The notes beneath the pieces are model-generated. The model ran no database searches. It worked only from the letters and a program-made list of their open reading frames with translations, and had not been told where the DNA came from. A stretch of DNA of 62,190 nucleotides from JBQLZQ01 sp052168355 (GTDB lineage: Bacteria; Pseudomonadota; Alphaproteobacteria; DSM-16000; Inquilinaceae), in NCBI GenBank assembly GCA_052168355.1, contig JBQLZQ010000073.1, positions 1-62,190 of the forward strand, in the 5' to 3' direction. This document shows, piece by piece, positions 45,265 through 53,985 of the stretch. The first letter of the stretch is position 1; each line of letters opens with the position of its first letter. Made by a program: the position numbers and the translations under genes.

Positions 45265-46425
45265 ATGCCGGCGCCGGCGGCGAAGCCCGAGCGGCCGCCG
45301 CCGCGTCCCGCCCCCTGGCAGGATCCCCAAGCCTCGCCGATGGTGCGGATCGAGCGGGTGTCCAAGCGGTTCGGCGACTTCACGGCCGTCGACCAGGTCA
45401 GCCTGACGATCCACGAGGGCGAGTTCTTCTCGCTGCTCGGCGGGTCGGGCTGCGGCAAGACCACGCTGCTGCGCATGCTGGCCGGGTTCGAGGAGCCGAG
45501 CGACGGGGCGATCTTCATCGACGGCGTCGACATGGCCGGGGTGCCGCCCTATGCCCGGCCGGTCAACATGATGTTCCAGTCCTATGCTCTGTTTCCCCAC
45601 ATGAGCGTGGCCCAGAACGTCGCCTTCGGCCTGCGCCAGGACCGGGTGCCGCGGGCCGAGATCAAGGACCGGGTGGCCGAGGCGCTGGCCCTGGTCCAAC
45701 TGGGTGCCCTGGGTGGCCGCAAGCCGCATCAGCTTTCCGGCGGCCAGCGGCAGCGGGTGGCGCTGGCCCGCAGCCTGATCAAGCGGCCCAAGCTGTTGCT
45801 GCTGGATGAGCCGCTGGCGGCGCTCGACAAGAAATTGCGCGAGGAAACCCAGTTCGAACTGGTCAACATCCAGGAGAAGGTGGGCATCACCTTCGTCATC
45901 GTCACCCACGACCAGGAAGAGGCGATGACCATGTCGTCGCGCATCGCGGTCATGGATGCCGGCACCATCGCCCAGGTCGGGACCCCGTCGGAAATCTACG
46001 AATATCCCGGAACCCGCATGGTGGCCGAATTCATCGGCTCGGTGAACCTGTTCGAGGGCAGGGTGATCGAGGACGAGCCCGACCATGTGCTGATCCGGTC
46101 GGAGGACGCGGGCGGCACCCTGTACATCGATCACGGCATTTCCGGGCCCGAGGGCGCGCAGGTCTGGGTGGCGGTGCGTCCGGAAAAGATCGTGCTGTCG
46201 CAGGATCCGCCGGCGGGCGGCGACGGGCACAACACGGTCAGCGGCACGGTGCACGAGATCGCCTATCTGGGCGATGTCTCGATCTACCTGGTGCGGCTGG
46301 AATCGGGCAAGATCGTGCGGGTGACCATGCCCAACGTCTCCCGCGCCGCCGAACTGCCGATCACCTGGGACGACCGGGTGACGCTGACCTGGCGCGCTAA
46401 CGCCGGGGTGGTGCTGACCCGGTAG
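45265..46425 (+). CDS. potG: Polyamine ABC transporter ATPase
   Basis: A 386-residue ATPase. A Pro-rich N-terminus (1-26) is followed by Walker A GGSGCGKTT, Q-loop MFQSYALFPHM, LSGGQRQRVALARS, Walker B LLLLDEPLAALD, VTHDQEEAMT and a C-terminal TOBE domain. GTG ATG at 45262/45265; the ATG is taken. The stop lies only 15 bp from a convergent LuxR-type gene, so the expected potH does not follow. Confidence 0.94.
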   Translation: MPAPAAKPERPPPRPAPWQDPQASPMVRIERVSKRFGDFTAVDQVSLTIHEGEFFSLLGGSGCGKTTLLRMLAGFEEPSDGAIFIDGVDMAGVPPYARPVNMMFQSYALFPHMSVAQNVAFGLRQDRVPRAEIKDRVAEALALVQLGALGGRKPHQLSGGQRQRVALARSLIKRPKLLLLDEPLAALDKKLREETQFELVNIQEKVGITFVIVTHDQEEAMTMSSRIAVMDAGTIAQVGTPSEIYEYPGTRMVAEFIGSVNLFEGRVIEDEPDHVLIRSEDAGGTLYIDHGISGPEGAQVWVAVRPEKIVLSQDPPAGGDGHNTVSGTVHEIAYLGDVSIYLVRLESGKIVRVTMPNVSRAAELPITWDDRVTLTWRANAGVVLTR

Positions 46426-46440
46426 GGGCGCGGCGGTCGA

Positions 46441-47568
46441 TCACTCGACCCGGGCGGACGCCACCTGCAGCAGCAGCCGAACAAGGTCGCTCTGACGGCC
46501 CGTGCCAGTTTTGGCGAACACGGCGAGGAGCTGGCTGCGCAGCGTGCTGCGGGCCACACGGCGACGGGTGGAGATGGCTTCGATCGACTGACCGGAGCCG
46601 ATCTCCATAGCCAGACGAGCCTCGGCCAAAGTCAGACCGAACGTCTTCATAAGACGGGTTTCGGAGATGGCCAGCGGCTGGTCGAGGTTGGCAATGATTA
46701 CCATGGCCATCGGGTCACCATGCCGTCCGGCATAAAATGTGCCGGGGCCGAGGGGGAGGATGGTGAGGCGATAGTCACGCCCACCGGACGGCCGGGGCAC
46801 CGTGATGTCGGCGGCTCCAGTGGCGTCGGCCCGCAGGGTCGCCGCCAGATGCGAGCGAAACCGTTCACCAGCGCTCGCATCGTCGATGGAAAGGCGGCCG
46901 TGGCGGCGCCTCAGGCCGTCGTGCCCCTGAAGCAGGTCCTCCGCCGCTTGATTTGCGTTTTCGATCCGGCCGCCCTGACGGATAATGAACAAGGCATGGT
47001 TGATCCGATCCAGCGCTGACTCAAGCGCCGCGGTGTGGTTTTCCAGCCGAGATGAGATCCGTTGTAGCCGATCGAAGCGCCTAAAATGGGGTATCAGGCG
47101 GCTCAGGCGGGCGAATTCGGCGGCTGAGAAGTTTTCTTGGCTCGGAGCCCGGTGCAGCCCAATGGTCAATTGCTCGCTCTCTGCCCCGGACACCCGCAAC
47201 CCGGCCAGAACCTTGGTGCCAATCTTCGGCAAAAACTCCTGGTAGAACGGATTCTGTTTGATCTCTTCGGGTGTCACCAGCCCGGCGGTGTCGTACCAGC
47301 GGTGGGGCTGCTGCTCAGCAACCCGACGATAGGCGAGATCGTATTGAGCATACTCGTCGAAGTAAGCCCTTTCGGCATCGTTTGGGAGGCCCCAGGTATG
47401 GACGCCCGCCACGATGTTGTCCGGACCATTGCCATCAATGAGAATCGCGGCCCCGGACAGACCCGCGTAACGCGTCAGTTGCTGCAACGCGGCTTGGATG
47501 TGTGCACGTTCGGCTGCTGCCTCATAGAGGGCGTCAAGGACCGCTGTTTCCGTAACGACCCGAGCCAT
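46441..47568 (-). CDS. LuxR-type transcriptional regulator, paralogue 1
   Basis: A 375-residue protein. A large N-terminal sensory part with a PAS-like middle (about 175-300: ALFIIRQGGRIENANQAAEDLL) precedes a C-terminal LuxR-type HTH at about 305-368 (FGLTLAEARLAMEIGSG, VARSTLRSQLLAVFAKTGT). It is a paralogue of the next gene; their HTH regions are nearly identical, so they should recognise the same DNA. No autoinducer-binding signature was recognised. Convergent with potG. Confidence 0.85.
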   Translation of the reverse strand: MARVVTETAVLDALYEAAAERAHIQAALQQLTRYAGLSGAAILIDGNGPDNIVAGVHTWGLPNDAERAYFDEYAQYDLAYRRVAEQQPHRWYDTAGLVTPEEIKQNPFYQEFLPKIGTKVLAGLRVSGAESEQLTIGLHRAPSQENFSAAEFARLSRLIPHFRRFDRLQRISSRLENHTAALESALDRINHALFIIRQGGRIENANQAAEDLLQGHDGLRRRHGRLSIDDASAGERFRSHLAATLRADATGAADITVPRPSGGRDYRLTILPLGPGTFYAGRHGDPMAMVIIANLDQPLAISETRLMKTFGLTLAEARLAMEIGSGQSIEAISTRRRVARSTLRSQLLAVFAKTGTGRQSDLVRLLLQVASARVE

Positions 47569-47893
47569 CCTCCGCCACCCTCGCTCACCTGAGACAAGAT
47601 CCGCGCCTTGGTCGAAATCGCGGATATGCTGCAGTGTAAAAGGCGGTCAGAATCTGATTCATCCACCGTTTGGTGGTAAAAATAGAAATCACCCAGTATT
47701 TATTCGCATACTTTAATTATAAAATATCTAAATTTATCTGTAGAATGGATTTTTTATTTTGAACACACAGAAAAAAATATCAGCTTATTTGGTTTATGAT
47801 GGTAATTACTTTGTATGCCGAGATCTTGGTCCCTTACTGTGGATGGCCCGTAGGGTGCTCACCTTCGCCGAGGCGGCCAAAGCTCCCTTCCCG
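47569..47893. other. AT-rich intergenic region with regulator palindrome
   Basis: A 325-bp gap upstream of regulator 1 and downstream of regulator 2. Positions about 47680-47820 are strikingly AT-rich against the surrounding GC-rich DNA (AATTATAAAATATCTAAA and a T-run near 47750). No gene is seen. Confidence 0.6.
47663..47676. promoter_or_regulatory. CCACC-N4-GGTGG palindrome upstream of LuxR paralogue 1
   Basis: CCACCGTTTGGTGG, 95 bp before the start of regulator 1 on the minus strand. The same dyad occurs at 49151-49164 before regulator 2, with matching flanks when read in the opposite orientation (ATCCACC...GGTGG and then AAA). Confidence 0.6.
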
Positions 47894-49069
47894 TCACCTG
47901 GCGCCCGCGGTGGCCAGCGTGGCCAGCAGACGGACAAGGTCGCTTTGCCGGTCGGTGCCGGTCTTGGCGAACACGGCGAGAAGCTGCGAGCGCAGAGTGC
48001 TGCGGGCGACACGGTGACGGGTAGCGACGGCGGCCAAAGTCAGACCTGAGCCGAGCGCCTCGGCGAGACGCGCCTCGGCGGGGGTCAAACCGAAAAGAGC
48101 GGCAAGCCTGGTCTCGCCAAGGCCCAGAGGGGTGTCACGGTCGATAATGACAATCATGACTTTCGGGTCGCCCGGCCGTTCCGCATAGAAACTGGCCTCT
48201 GCCAGGGGGAGAACGCTGACCCTGTAGGCCGGCCGGCCCGACGGGCGCGGCACGGCCAGATCGCCGGCGCCGGCGGCGCCGGCCCGGAGCGCGGTTTTCA
48301 CATGTTGGCGAAGGCGGGCGGCACTTCCGGAATCGTCGAACATCAGGCGGCCACTGCGCAGACACACCCCGTCATTCGCCGCAAGCAGGCATTGGGCGGC
48401 CGCGTTTGCGCATTCGACCCGTTCGCCTTGACCGACAATCAGAACCGCCTGAGGTAGCCTGTCCAGCGCCGCCTCGAGCCCGGCCACACGGTCTTCCAGG
48501 CGGGCGGAAATCCGTCGCAATCGATCGAAGCGCTTAAAGTGGGGTATCAGGCCATCGAAAGCGGCCAGTTCCGATGCCTCAAATTCGCCGGCGCCGCTGT
48601 CCCGGTGCAAGGCCAGAGTCAGCACGCGGTCATCGACTAGGATCCGCGCGCCCGCGACTGCCCGAGTGCCGATCCACGGCAAGAACTCGCAGAAGAAGGG
48701 ATTCCTGCGCTTCGAGTCCGGATCGATGCTGGACGTTGCATCGTACCAGCGGTCGGGTGGCGCCCGCAGCGCCCCGATCCGCAGCAAGTCGCTCGAGACG
48801 TAGCCGTCAAGGTAACGTTGTTCGGCATCTTCGCGGTAGCCCCAACTGTCGATCCCGGCGATCCGGGCATCGGACCGGTTGTCGCCAGCGAAGATAACAA
48901 CACCGTAGGCGCCGGAGAAATCGGCCCATCGGCTCAGTGCGGCCTCGAGATGCCTCGTATCCGTGCCCGCCTCGTAAAGCGCGTCGACAACCGGATCTTC
49001 TCTTTCCCGATCAAGCATGCCTCCCACCATTATTCGGCTTCTAAGGGACTTGTTTTCCAAGAAATTCAT
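47894..49069 (-). CDS. LuxR-type transcriptional regulator, paralogue 2
   Basis: A 391-residue paralogue of the preceding regulator. Shared features: VDALYEA at the N-terminus, RWYD, NPFF.EFLP.IGT, LIPHFKRFDRLRRISARLE, and the C-terminal HTH (FGLTPAEARLAEALGSG, VARSTLRSQLLAVFAKTGT). The ATG at 49069 has TAGAGG upstream; 49030 is an alternative. Divergent from the curli operon starting at 49230, so it is the best candidate for its regulator, replacing CsgD. Confidence 0.85.
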   Translation of the reverse strand: MNFLENKSLRSRIMVGGMLDREREDPVVDALYEAGTDTRHLEAALSRWADFSGAYGVVIFAGDNRSDARIAGIDSWGYREDAEQRYLDGYVSSDLLRIGALRAPPDRWYDATSSIDPDSKRRNPFFCEFLPWIGTRAVAGARILVDDRVLTLALHRDSGAGEFEASELAAFDGLIPHFKRFDRLRRISARLEDRVAGLEAALDRLPQAVLIVGQGERVECANAAAQCLLAANDGVCLRSGRLMFDDSGSAARLRQHVKTALRAGAAGAGDLAVPRPSGRPAYRVSVLPLAEASFYAERPGDPKVMIVIIDRDTPLGLGETRLAALFGLTPAEARLAEALGSGLTLAAVATRHRVARSTLRSQLLAVFAKTGTDRQSDLVRLLATLATAGAR

Positions 49070-49150
49070 TCAGCCTCTATGAAATGTTAGCGACGGATCC
49101 GGGACAAATACAACGCAAAAAATGGAAAAATGTCATAAATACCGCCATTT

Positions 49151-49164
49151 CCACCATTTGGTGG
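49151..49164. promoter_or_regulatory. CCACC-N4-GGTGG palindrome between LuxR paralogue 2 and the curli operon
   Basis: CCACCATTTGGTGG lies 82 bp before regulator 2 and 66 bp before csgF, inside the 160-bp divergent promoter region. It is the counterpart of the site at 47663. Probably an operator for one of the two regulators. Confidence 0.65.
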
Positions 49165-49229
49165 ATGCCACCGAGCGGCGGCGATGTTCAACTCATGCGC
49201 GTAACGTGAGGCCAACGGGAGGGCGCGCC

Positions 49230-49760
49230 ATGAGGGCCGCAATCGAAAAACACTCGACAAAAACAAGCCCGACGTCGACTGGGCCCACCCGCCGTCGGGC
49301 GTGCGTGAGCAGCCTCCCTGGCGTCTTGCTCAAACGATGCGCCATCGCCGTGGTCTGCGGGGGGGCCCTGCTGGGCACCGCGGATCTGGCGCCAGCCAGC
49401 GAGCTGGTCTACCGGCCGATCAACCCGTCCTTCGGCGGCAACCCGTTCAACTCCGCCCATCTGCTGGGCATCGCCAACGCCCAGAACAAGTTCGAGGACC
49501 CGGATTCCGATTTCGGTGGTTTCTCCGGATTGTCAGACGCGGATCTGTTCGTAAGCAGCCTGCAAAACCAGTTGCTGGGCGCCCTGGCCGGGCAGGTCAG
49601 CGACGCCATCTTCGGTCCCGACCCGCAGGACAGCGGCACCGTGGTCTTCGGCAGCCAGACCATCACCTTTAACCGCGGGCTGGAATTCATCGCGATCCAG
49701 ATCTTCGACGCTGCCACAGGGGAAACCACGCAGATCCAGGTGCCGGTACTGACGCCCTGA
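49230..49760 (+). CDS. csgF: Curli assembly protein CsgF
   Basis: A 176-residue exported protein. After an unusually long N-terminus (about 38 residues) and a signal segment (about 39-56), the mature part carries the CsgF signature ELVYRPINPSFGGNPFNSAH..GIANAQNKFEDP, and ends VSGDE-less with TTQIQVPVLTP, like the E. coli TSTIQVSGL end. CsgF caps the CsgG pore and helps nucleate curli at the surface. GGGAGGG precedes the ATG. First gene of the curli operon. Confidence 0.88.
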   Translation: MRAAIEKHSTKTSPTSTGPTRRRACVSSLPGVLLKRCAIAVVCGGALLGTADLAPASELVYRPINPSFGGNPFNSAHLLGIANAQNKFEDPDSDFGGFSGLSDADLFVSSLQNQLLGALAGQVSDAIFGPDPQDSGTVVFGSQTITFNRGLEFIAIQIFDAATGETTQIQVPVLTP

Positions 49761-49816
49761 CGCAGGGAACGCCGACCCGAGCATGAAGACCGGCAGAGAA
49801 CCGACAAGGCAGGGCG

Positions 49817-50764
49817 ATGAAGACCATACCTGCGACACTCACCCCGATCCTTAAGGCGATGTGCGCGCCGGCGCTGATGCTGGCGGCGCTGATCGGCTGC
49901 GTGCCACAGGGCCTGGTCGAGGGTGCGCCGCCCAGCGTCACGGAAACGACGACCACCCACCGCGCGCTGCTCGATCTGCCGCCGCCCGAGGACAAGGTCG
50001 TGGTCGCCGTCTATGGCTATACCGACCAGACCGGGCAGTACCGGTTCAGCGACTCGGTCCAGACGCTGTCGCGGGCGGTGACCCAGGGCGCCACCTCGGT
50101 GCTGATCAAGGCGCTGCAGGACGCCGGGCGCGGATCGTGGTTCACGGTGGTGGAGCGCGAGCGGCTCGACAATCTGGTGCGCGAGCGGCAGATCGTGCGC
50201 GAGATGCGGGCGCTGTACGAAGGCGGCGGCGACCTCAACCAGCTCTATCTGCCGCCCATGCTGTTCGCCGGAATCATCATCGAGGGCGGCATCATCGCCT
50301 ACGACACCAACATCGTTACCGGCGGGCTGGGAGCGCGGTTCCTGGGCATCGGCGGCGCCACCGAATACCGCGAGGACACGGTCACCGTCTATCTGCGCGC
50401 GGTCAGCACCAACACCGGCGAGATCCTGAAATCGATCCAGGTCGCCAAGACCATCTATTCCATCGGCGTGGCCGCCAACGTGTTCAGGTTCGTGGCCTTC
50501 GAGGAACTGCTGGAGGTCGACGCCGGCTTTACCGCCAACGAGCCGGTCACGGTGGCCCTCAAGCAGGCGGTGGAGCGGGCGGTGATCGGAATGATCGTGG
50601 AGGGCGCGGCGGCCGGGTTCTGGCACTTCGCCGACCCGGCCGCCCAGGCGGCGCTGGTCGCCGACCATCTCGACGAAAAATGGCCGAACCGCGAGGAACT
50701 GGAGATGGTCCTGGAAGCCGAGTTCGACACCAGGACCGAAGCTGCCGGTTTCGTCACGCGATGA
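49817..50764 (+). CDS. csgG: Curli secretion channel CsgG
   Basis: A 315-residue outer-membrane lipoprotein (lipobox LIGC, Cys28). It has the CsgG core: VVAVYGYTDQTGQYR, VTQGATSVLIKAL, WFTVVERERLDNLVRERQIVRE, FAGIIIEGGIIAYDTN, GARFLGIGGATEYREDTVTVYLRAV and GEILKSIQVAKTIYS. It forms the nonameric pore for curlin export. It follows csgF by 56 bp. Confidence 0.94.
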   Translation: MKTIPATLTPILKAMCAPALMLAALIGCVPQGLVEGAPPSVTETTTTHRALLDLPPPEDKVVVAVYGYTDQTGQYRFSDSVQTLSRAVTQGATSVLIKALQDAGRGSWFTVVERERLDNLVRERQIVREMRALYEGGGDLNQLYLPPMLFAGIIIEGGIIAYDTNIVTGGLGARFLGIGGATEYREDTVTVYLRAVSTNTGEILKSIQVAKTIYSIGVAANVFRFVAFEELLEVDAGFTANEPVTVALKQAVERAVIGMIVEGAAAGFWHFADPAAQAALVADHLDEKWPNREELEMVLEAEFDTRTEAAGFVTR

Positions 50765-50930
50765 GGCCGGGCACGACAAGCCCGCCCACGGCAGGGCGGC
50801 CGGACATTGCCCCCCGCGATCGCTCCGCGGGTGGGGCCAGGAATTTCGTCGCCGGACAGGCATCGACGCTGGCGGCGGCGAAAGGGGGCGGCGCGGGAGG
50901 GGATGACCCCGCCTCGCGCCGCGAACATCA

Positions 50931-50951
50931 GGCCGCGGCGAGGCCGCGGCC
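50931..50951 (+). other. GC-rich hairpin just upstream of the first curlin gene
   Basis: Perfect 8-bp stem GGCCGCGG/CCGCGGCC with a 5-nt loop, ending a few bases before the AGGAG ribosome site of the curlin gene. It could protect the 5' end of a processed curlin message from decay, or partly block read-through from csgG. Confidence 0.5.
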
Positions 50952-50969
50952 CAACAGGAGAAAACTACC

Positions 50970-51725
50970 ATGAACCGGACCATCAGGAACACGCTGTTCG
51001 CCACCGTCTCGGCCCTGGCCCTTGGCTTGGCGGGCGCGGCCCAGGCGGACACGTCCATCGTCACTATCTCGACAAACAGCGACAGCAACCAGGTTTTCAT
51101 CGAGCAGATTGGAGGAGCCAACAATTCCCGCTCTGATGTGACCATCAGCAACAACTCCGACTTCAACCAAGGTCCCGGAGGGACGGGGGGTGCGGCCGGC
51201 GTGCATGTCAGGCAGGCTAACAGCAACAACGCCGACTCGGACGTATGGATTAACGACCGCAGCGACCGGAACGTTGTTGGTATCAATCAACAGAACACGG
51301 TCAATGCCAGGGCCGATACAAAGATCCTTGGGAATTCCGACTTTAACACGGCGACCATTGACCAGCGTGACGGCACCGGCAAGCAGGCGTTCCAGACCAT
51401 CCAGACCAACAGCGAACGCAACGTCTTGCGTATCAACCAAAATGCTGGCAGCACCCAGCTTGCACGCCAGACTGTTACAAACGGCGACAGAAACCAACTG
51501 AGGGCGACACAGTCTGGTAACAACCAGACATCTACTCAAACCGTCACTACAGGCAATAACAACATTTTGACGGCGACGCAGACGGGGAGTTTCCAAACCT
51601 CCACGCAGACCGTGATGACTGGAAGTTTCAATAAGATCAACCACACCCAGGGCGGTCTTACCAATACAGCGACAACGCATATCAGCAACGGTAACTCCAA
51701 CGTCGTTGCGGTCGTCCAGCCTTAA
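50970..51725 (+). CDS. csgA: Curlin-repeat amyloid subunit (CsgA-like)
   Basis: A 251-residue secreted protein. The signal peptide ends AAQA. The mature part is Asn/Gln/Thr/Ser-rich with repeated N-x5-Q cores (NQVFIEQ, NVVGINQ, NTATIDQ, NVLRINQ, NQLRATQ, NILTATQ), the curlin pattern that stacks into an amyloid beta-solenoid. AGGAG precedes the ATG. Its base composition is clearly less GC-rich than that of the next curlin gene. Probably the main fibre subunit. Confidence 0.87.
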   Translation: MNRTIRNTLFATVSALALGLAGAAQADTSIVTISTNSDSNQVFIEQIGGANNSRSDVTISNNSDFNQGPGGTGGAAGVHVRQANSNNADSDVWINDRSDRNVVGINQQNTVNARADTKILGNSDFNTATIDQRDGTGKQAFQTIQTNSERNVLRINQNAGSTQLARQTVTNGDRNQLRATQSGNNQTSTQTVTTGNNNILTATQTGSFQTSTQTVMTGSFNKINHTQGGLTNTATTHISNGNSNVVAVVQP

Positions 51726-51789
51726 GCTATGGACGCCTTGGCCGGCGGGCGCGATGCGTGCCCGCCGGCCAGTTTTCGGGGAGAACAAC

Positions 51790-52758
51790 ATGGCGTGGCG
51801 AGGGGGGCCTATGGAACCGGCGAGGACGGTCCTGGCGTCGGTCGGGCCGGCGGCACTTCTGGCGGCGACTTTGCTCGCCGGGGCCGCCCAGGCCAACGAC
51901 GCGCGGGTGGCGATTTCCGGCGGCGACGGCAACCGGGCGACCATCGAGCAGACCGCGGGCGCCACCGGCGGCGTGGCCGCCATCGCGCAGATCGGGTCGG
52001 GCAACGAGACGGCGATCATGCAGACCGGCGGGGCCGGCAACGACGCCGCCGTGACCCAGCGGGGGATCGGCAACCGGGCGGCGGTGGACCAGACCGGCGG
52101 CGGCAACCGCGTCCGGTTGACGGTGACCGGCAACAACAATGGCGGGAGTATCGGCGGCGGCCTGGGTGACCTGGGTATCGATTTCGGCGGGTTCGGCCTG
52201 GACCTGTTCGGGCCGGCCAACCGGATCGCGCAGAGCGGGCAAGGCCACGACGCCGATGTCATCGTCACCGGCGACGACAACGCATTCGCCGTCCTTCAGG
52301 ACGGCGCCGGCCATGGCGCGCTGCTGACCCAGACGGGAACCGCCAACGCCGCCCTGATGGCGCAGCTCGGCGGCGCCGGCAACCGGGCGGCGCTGGGCCA
52401 GGCGGGAGCGCTGAACATGGCCGCCATCGTCCAGAACGGGTCGGGCAACGGCGCCGGCCTCGTCCAGTCCGGGACCAGCAACCGGGCCGCCCAGATCCAG
52501 GCCGGCGACGGCAACCGGGCCGACCTGGCCCAGTCGGGCGGCGGCAACACGGCGCTGCAGCAGCAGACCGGCAACGGCAACGGCAGCGACGTGGCCCAGC
52601 GCGGCGGCGGCAACCGCCTGACCCATATCCAGATCGGCAACCGCCTGGCGATGCCGCGCATCGAACAGTCGGGCGGGGCCACGGCCTTTGTGCTGCAGAC
52701 TCCGTTCGGCACCCTGGTGGGGACGGACGTGGGCTCGGCGGTGCTGGTCGGGCCTTGA
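51790..52758 (+). CDS. Second curlin-repeat protein, 11-residue periodic (CsgA/CsgB-like)
   Basis: A 322-residue secreted protein. The signal peptide ends AAQAND. About 16 units of G-N-x5-Q with an 11-residue period follow (GNRAAVDQ, GNGAGLVQ, SNRAAQIQ, GNRADLAQ). A glycine-rich, non-repeat insert at about 115-140 (GGLGDLGIDFGGFGLDLFGP) interrupts them. It is very GC-rich and Ala/Gly-rich, in contrast with the preceding curlin. It could be the nucleator (CsgB role) or a second fibre subunit. Confidence 0.83.
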   Translation: MAWRGGPMEPARTVLASVGPAALLAATLLAGAAQANDARVAISGGDGNRATIEQTAGATGGVAAIAQIGSGNETAIMQTGGAGNDAAVTQRGIGNRAAVDQTGGGNRVRLTVTGNNNGGSIGGGLGDLGIDFGGFGLDLFGPANRIAQSGQGHDADVIVTGDDNAFAVLQDGAGHGALLTQTGTANAALMAQLGGAGNRAALGQAGALNMAAIVQNGSGNGAGLVQSGTSNRAAQIQAGDGNRADLAQSGGGNTALQQQTGNGNGSDVAQRGGGNRLTHIQIGNRLAMPRIEQSGGATAFVLQTPFGTLVGTDVGSAVLVGP

Positions 52759-52783
52759 TCTCGACCCTGCAACGGAGGGAACC

Positions 52784-53155
52784 ATGAGCGGACGCGGTAC
52801 ACCCTGGACCAGGGCGAAACGGCTGGCGGCCGGCGCCGCGTGCGCGATGGCGGCGGCGGGCGCGACCACGGCGGCGGGCCAGCCGGGGGACCGGAGCGGC
52901 GGCCAGGGCTTCGTCCTGGTCATCGACGGGCCGGCCGGCGCCGGGTTCTCCGGCACCTGCGAGGCCGACGGGCCGGAGGGGGCCAGCCGCATCGCGCTCG
53001 ACGGCGCGGTGCCGCACCGGGCGGAGATCGCGGCGACGCGCCTGACCTGCCGCATCGAAAGCCGCGGCGGCCCGATCGAGGTCAACGTCACCGACGGCAA
53101 CGGCAACACCACCCGCTCGGTCTCCAGCGGCACCCTCACTTTGACGATGGGATAG
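52784..53155 (+). CDS. Secreted small beta-rich protein of the curli operon
   Basis: A 123-residue protein with an N-terminal export signal (about 1-32) and a compact beta-rich mature part (GFVLVIDGPAGAGFSGTCEA, LTCRIESRGGPIEVNV, SSGTLTLTMG) with two cysteines (SGTC and LTC). GGAGGG precedes the ATG. The family is not recognised. Size, export and position fit a CsgC/CsgH-like chaperone that restrains curlin polymerisation, but no CsgC/CsgH motif is identified. Confidence 0.7.
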   Translation: MSGRGTPWTRAKRLAAGAACAMAAAGATTAAGQPGDRSGGQGFVLVIDGPAGAGFSGTCEADGPEGASRIALDGAVPHRAEIAATRLTCRIESRGGPIEVNVTDGNGNTTRSVSSGTLTLTMG

Positions 53156-53163
53156 GGCGGGCC

Positions 53164-53841
53164 ATGCAGGGCCGCGATGATCGCTGGCGATCGTCATCGT
53201 TCCATCGAGACACCGGCTTCATCCGCAAGGGCCGGCTGCGCGCCGCCCTGCTGGTCCTCGCGGTGCTGTTCTGGACCGTGATGCTGTGGGCGACGTGGCA
53301 GGCCCTGGCCGCCGCCGCACCGGTGGGCGGGTTCGCGGTGGAGGAGCTGCGGTTGGGCGACAGCCTGGACAGCGCCCGCGCGCGTTTTCCCTATCTAAGG
53401 GTGGAGACGGTTCCCTATCTCGATCCTCTGGTCGGCGACCGCTACCGGTTTCTCCACGGGGGGGTGGCGGCGGCCGAACATGTGGGACGCCACGACGCGG
53501 CGGAAGGCGACGGGCTGCTGGTGGTGACCGCGCGGTTCACCGGCGACGAACGGCTCTATGCCATCACCACGCGGCGCGAACGGGACGGTCTGGACTGCGC
53601 CCGGGAGTACGCGGCGGCGGCGCGGCAATACGGCGCCGCCGATGACGCGACCAAGGCGCCCGGCTACGCCCTGTGGATCGAACAGGGGTTTGGGGTCGAC
53701 CGGGTGCTCGAATTCTACTGCATCGCCGGCGAGGCGGTGGAGATCGACCTGCGCGATCGGCGCGAACCGCAGGCCTTTCTGCGGCGCCTGGCCGACGAAT
53801 TGGCGCCTATCGTCCGCGAGACACTGACCACCGTGCAGTAA
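53164..53841 (+). CDS. Single-pass membrane protein of the curli operon, unknown
   Basis: A 225-residue protein: basic N-terminus, one membrane helix (about 27-50, LLVLAVLFWTVMLWATW) and a roughly 170-residue extracytoplasmic part (ELRLGDSLDSARARFPYL...YRFLHGG...LLVVTARFTGDERLYAITTRRERDGLDC). The mature part resembles secreted proteins that compare strain or ligand states, but no family is recognised. It lies 8 bp after the preceding stop, so it is probably co-transcribed with the curli genes. Confidence 0.7.
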   Translation: MQGRDDRWRSSSFHRDTGFIRKGRLRAALLVLAVLFWTVMLWATWQALAAAAPVGGFAVEELRLGDSLDSARARFPYLRVETVPYLDPLVGDRYRFLHGGVAAAEHVGRHDAAEGDGLLVVTARFTGDERLYAITTRRERDGLDCAREYAAAARQYGAADDATKAPGYALWIEQGFGVDRVLEFYCIAGEAVEIDLRDRREPQAFLRRLADELAPIVRETLTTVQ

Positions 53842-53985
53842 GGCGTCGCAAGGAGAGCGCAAAGGAAGTCGACGACATTACAAAAAAATATTAAACAAAT
53901 ACAAAATAAATGCTACGGTGCTCCCTTGATGGTCATTGAAGCCATGGCGGCCATCCCTTGGCCGTCCCTAACGAGGGAGGGGCAC

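Noticed and set aside
16347..46434. Recurring CGGTAGGGGC around stop codons at 16348, 43417 and 46422
   Set aside because: Short, GC-rich and largely set by a Gly/Arg codon followed by TAG; too weak to call a shared element.
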